Below are positions 11,474-11,740 of a stretch of 11,740 nucleotides of DNA, one piece after another; position 1 is the first letter of the stretch, and each line of letters starts with the position of its first letter. The position numbers and the translations under genes were made by a program. The stretch is from Acidobacteriaceae bacterium (GTDB taxonomy: Bacteria > Acidobacteriota > Terriglobia > Terriglobales > Acidobacteriaceae). Under the pieces are notes generated by a model. That model worked only from the letters and a program-made list of their open reading frames with translations. It had not been told where the DNA came from and made no database searches. The stretch is from positions 15,687 through 27,426 of the forward strand of contig PMXH01000023.1 of NCBI GenBank assembly GCA_003165855.1, read 5' to 3'.

Positions 11474-11740
11474 GGACAAGCTCCTTAGGTAGAGGTTTAT
11501 GGAAATCATCGATAGACGACAAACCAACTACAGCGGCACGCGCCGCTTTCTCTGCCGATAGCGTACATCCCGGCAAGCAACCGTTTCGTCATCATGCTTC
11601 CAGGTCGTGCTTGGATTTGGAGTTGAACCTCTGGTTGGCAAGCGTACACTTTCCCTGCCTTGGAGCGCAACTGGGTTACCCGCCAGAGCCGTTACTACTT
11701 TATAGACAAGGGAATTGGCGACTGAGTACGCTTTAGACGG
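11474..11740. other. Upstream region of the OB-fold/lipoprotein unit, no gene supported
   Basis: These 267 bases hold the AAGGAG ribosome site at 11481-11486 and should contain the promoter of the minus-strand unit, but no -35/-10 pair there is convincing; the best is TTGTCG, 16 nt, CATAAA, which is weak. A minus-strand frame is open from the window end to a TAG at 11530-11528 but has no start here and no protein-like composition. I see no RNA gene or mobile element. Confidence 0.5.

Noticed and set aside
11590..11680. tRNA-like fragment on the minus strand (GGTTCAACTCC resembles a T-loop)
   Set aside because: The flanking bases do not form a T-stem, and no acceptor or anticodon stem can be drawn.
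11528..11740. Minus-strand frame open for 71 codons from the window end to a TAG at 11530-11528
   Set aside because: No start codon in the window, an Arg-rich tail that does not look like protein, no recognisable motif, and the length is within chance for this base composition.

Overview
The window looks like chromosomal DNA of a moderately GC-rich, Gram-negative-type bacterium, most likely an acidobacterium (Koribacter/Terriglobia-like). This rests on family resemblance only: a serine/threonine/glycine-rich Ig-like lipoprotein with repeated 'xYxFxLSGxD' modules, a DUF1905 plus OmdA protein with a duplicated C-terminal unit, a zinc-ribbon/single-helix/Sel1 protein, and CTAG-rich and GC-hairpin intergenic repeats. 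No rRNA, tRNA, CRISPR array, transposase or integrase was found.

Layout. (1) Positions 1-2819, minus strand: xdhC, a MocA/MobA-like nucleotidyltransferase, a SerB-like HAD phosphatase and the N-terminal part of an IscU/NifU-type Fe-S scaffold protein. The first two are molybdenum cofactor maturation genes for xanthine-dehydrogenase-family enzymes; the last would serve the Fe-S clusters those enzymes also need. No molybdoenzyme structural gene is present. A strong sigma70-like promoter precedes xdhC. A heptad array of CTAG motifs, arranged as an inverted repeat, sits between the HAD and scaffold genes and supplies the HAD stop codon. (2) Positions 2820-3942: a divergent regulatory region with an 8+8 bp dyad, then a zinc-lobe MDR oxidoreductase on the plus strand. 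(3) Positions 3943-5837: an accessory-looking segment with a secreted protein of unknown family, a 33 bp degenerate copy of the end of the oxidoreductase gene, and an overlapping two-gene unit. The second gene of that unit is a HEPN-type protein with an R-N-x3-H motif; the first is an unrecognised soluble protein. This pair is the best candidate for an undescribed toxin-antitoxin or defence-like module. (4) Positions 5868-6440: nuoB standing alone, with a promoter whose -10 box lies 6 nt before the ATG, suggesting a leaderless transcript. A 64 bp double-hairpin repeat begins directly after its stop. (5) Positions 6515-8547: a minus-strand zinc-ribbon/membrane/Sel1 protein containing a 15 bp tandem repeat, divergent from a DUF1905-OmdA-OmdA protein. 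(6) Positions 8611-11473, minus strand: a two-gene unit joined by an ATGA overlap, encoding a small exported OB-fold-like protein and a 761-residue lipoprotein, ending at an intrinsic terminator. The last 267 bases hold no gene that can be supported.

How the genes fit together. Only three groupings have real support: xdhC with the nucleotidyltransferase (Moco cytidylylation and protected delivery), the HEPN gene with its overlapping partner, and the exported OB-fold protein with the lipoprotein. The other genes are single units whose co-location says little about function.
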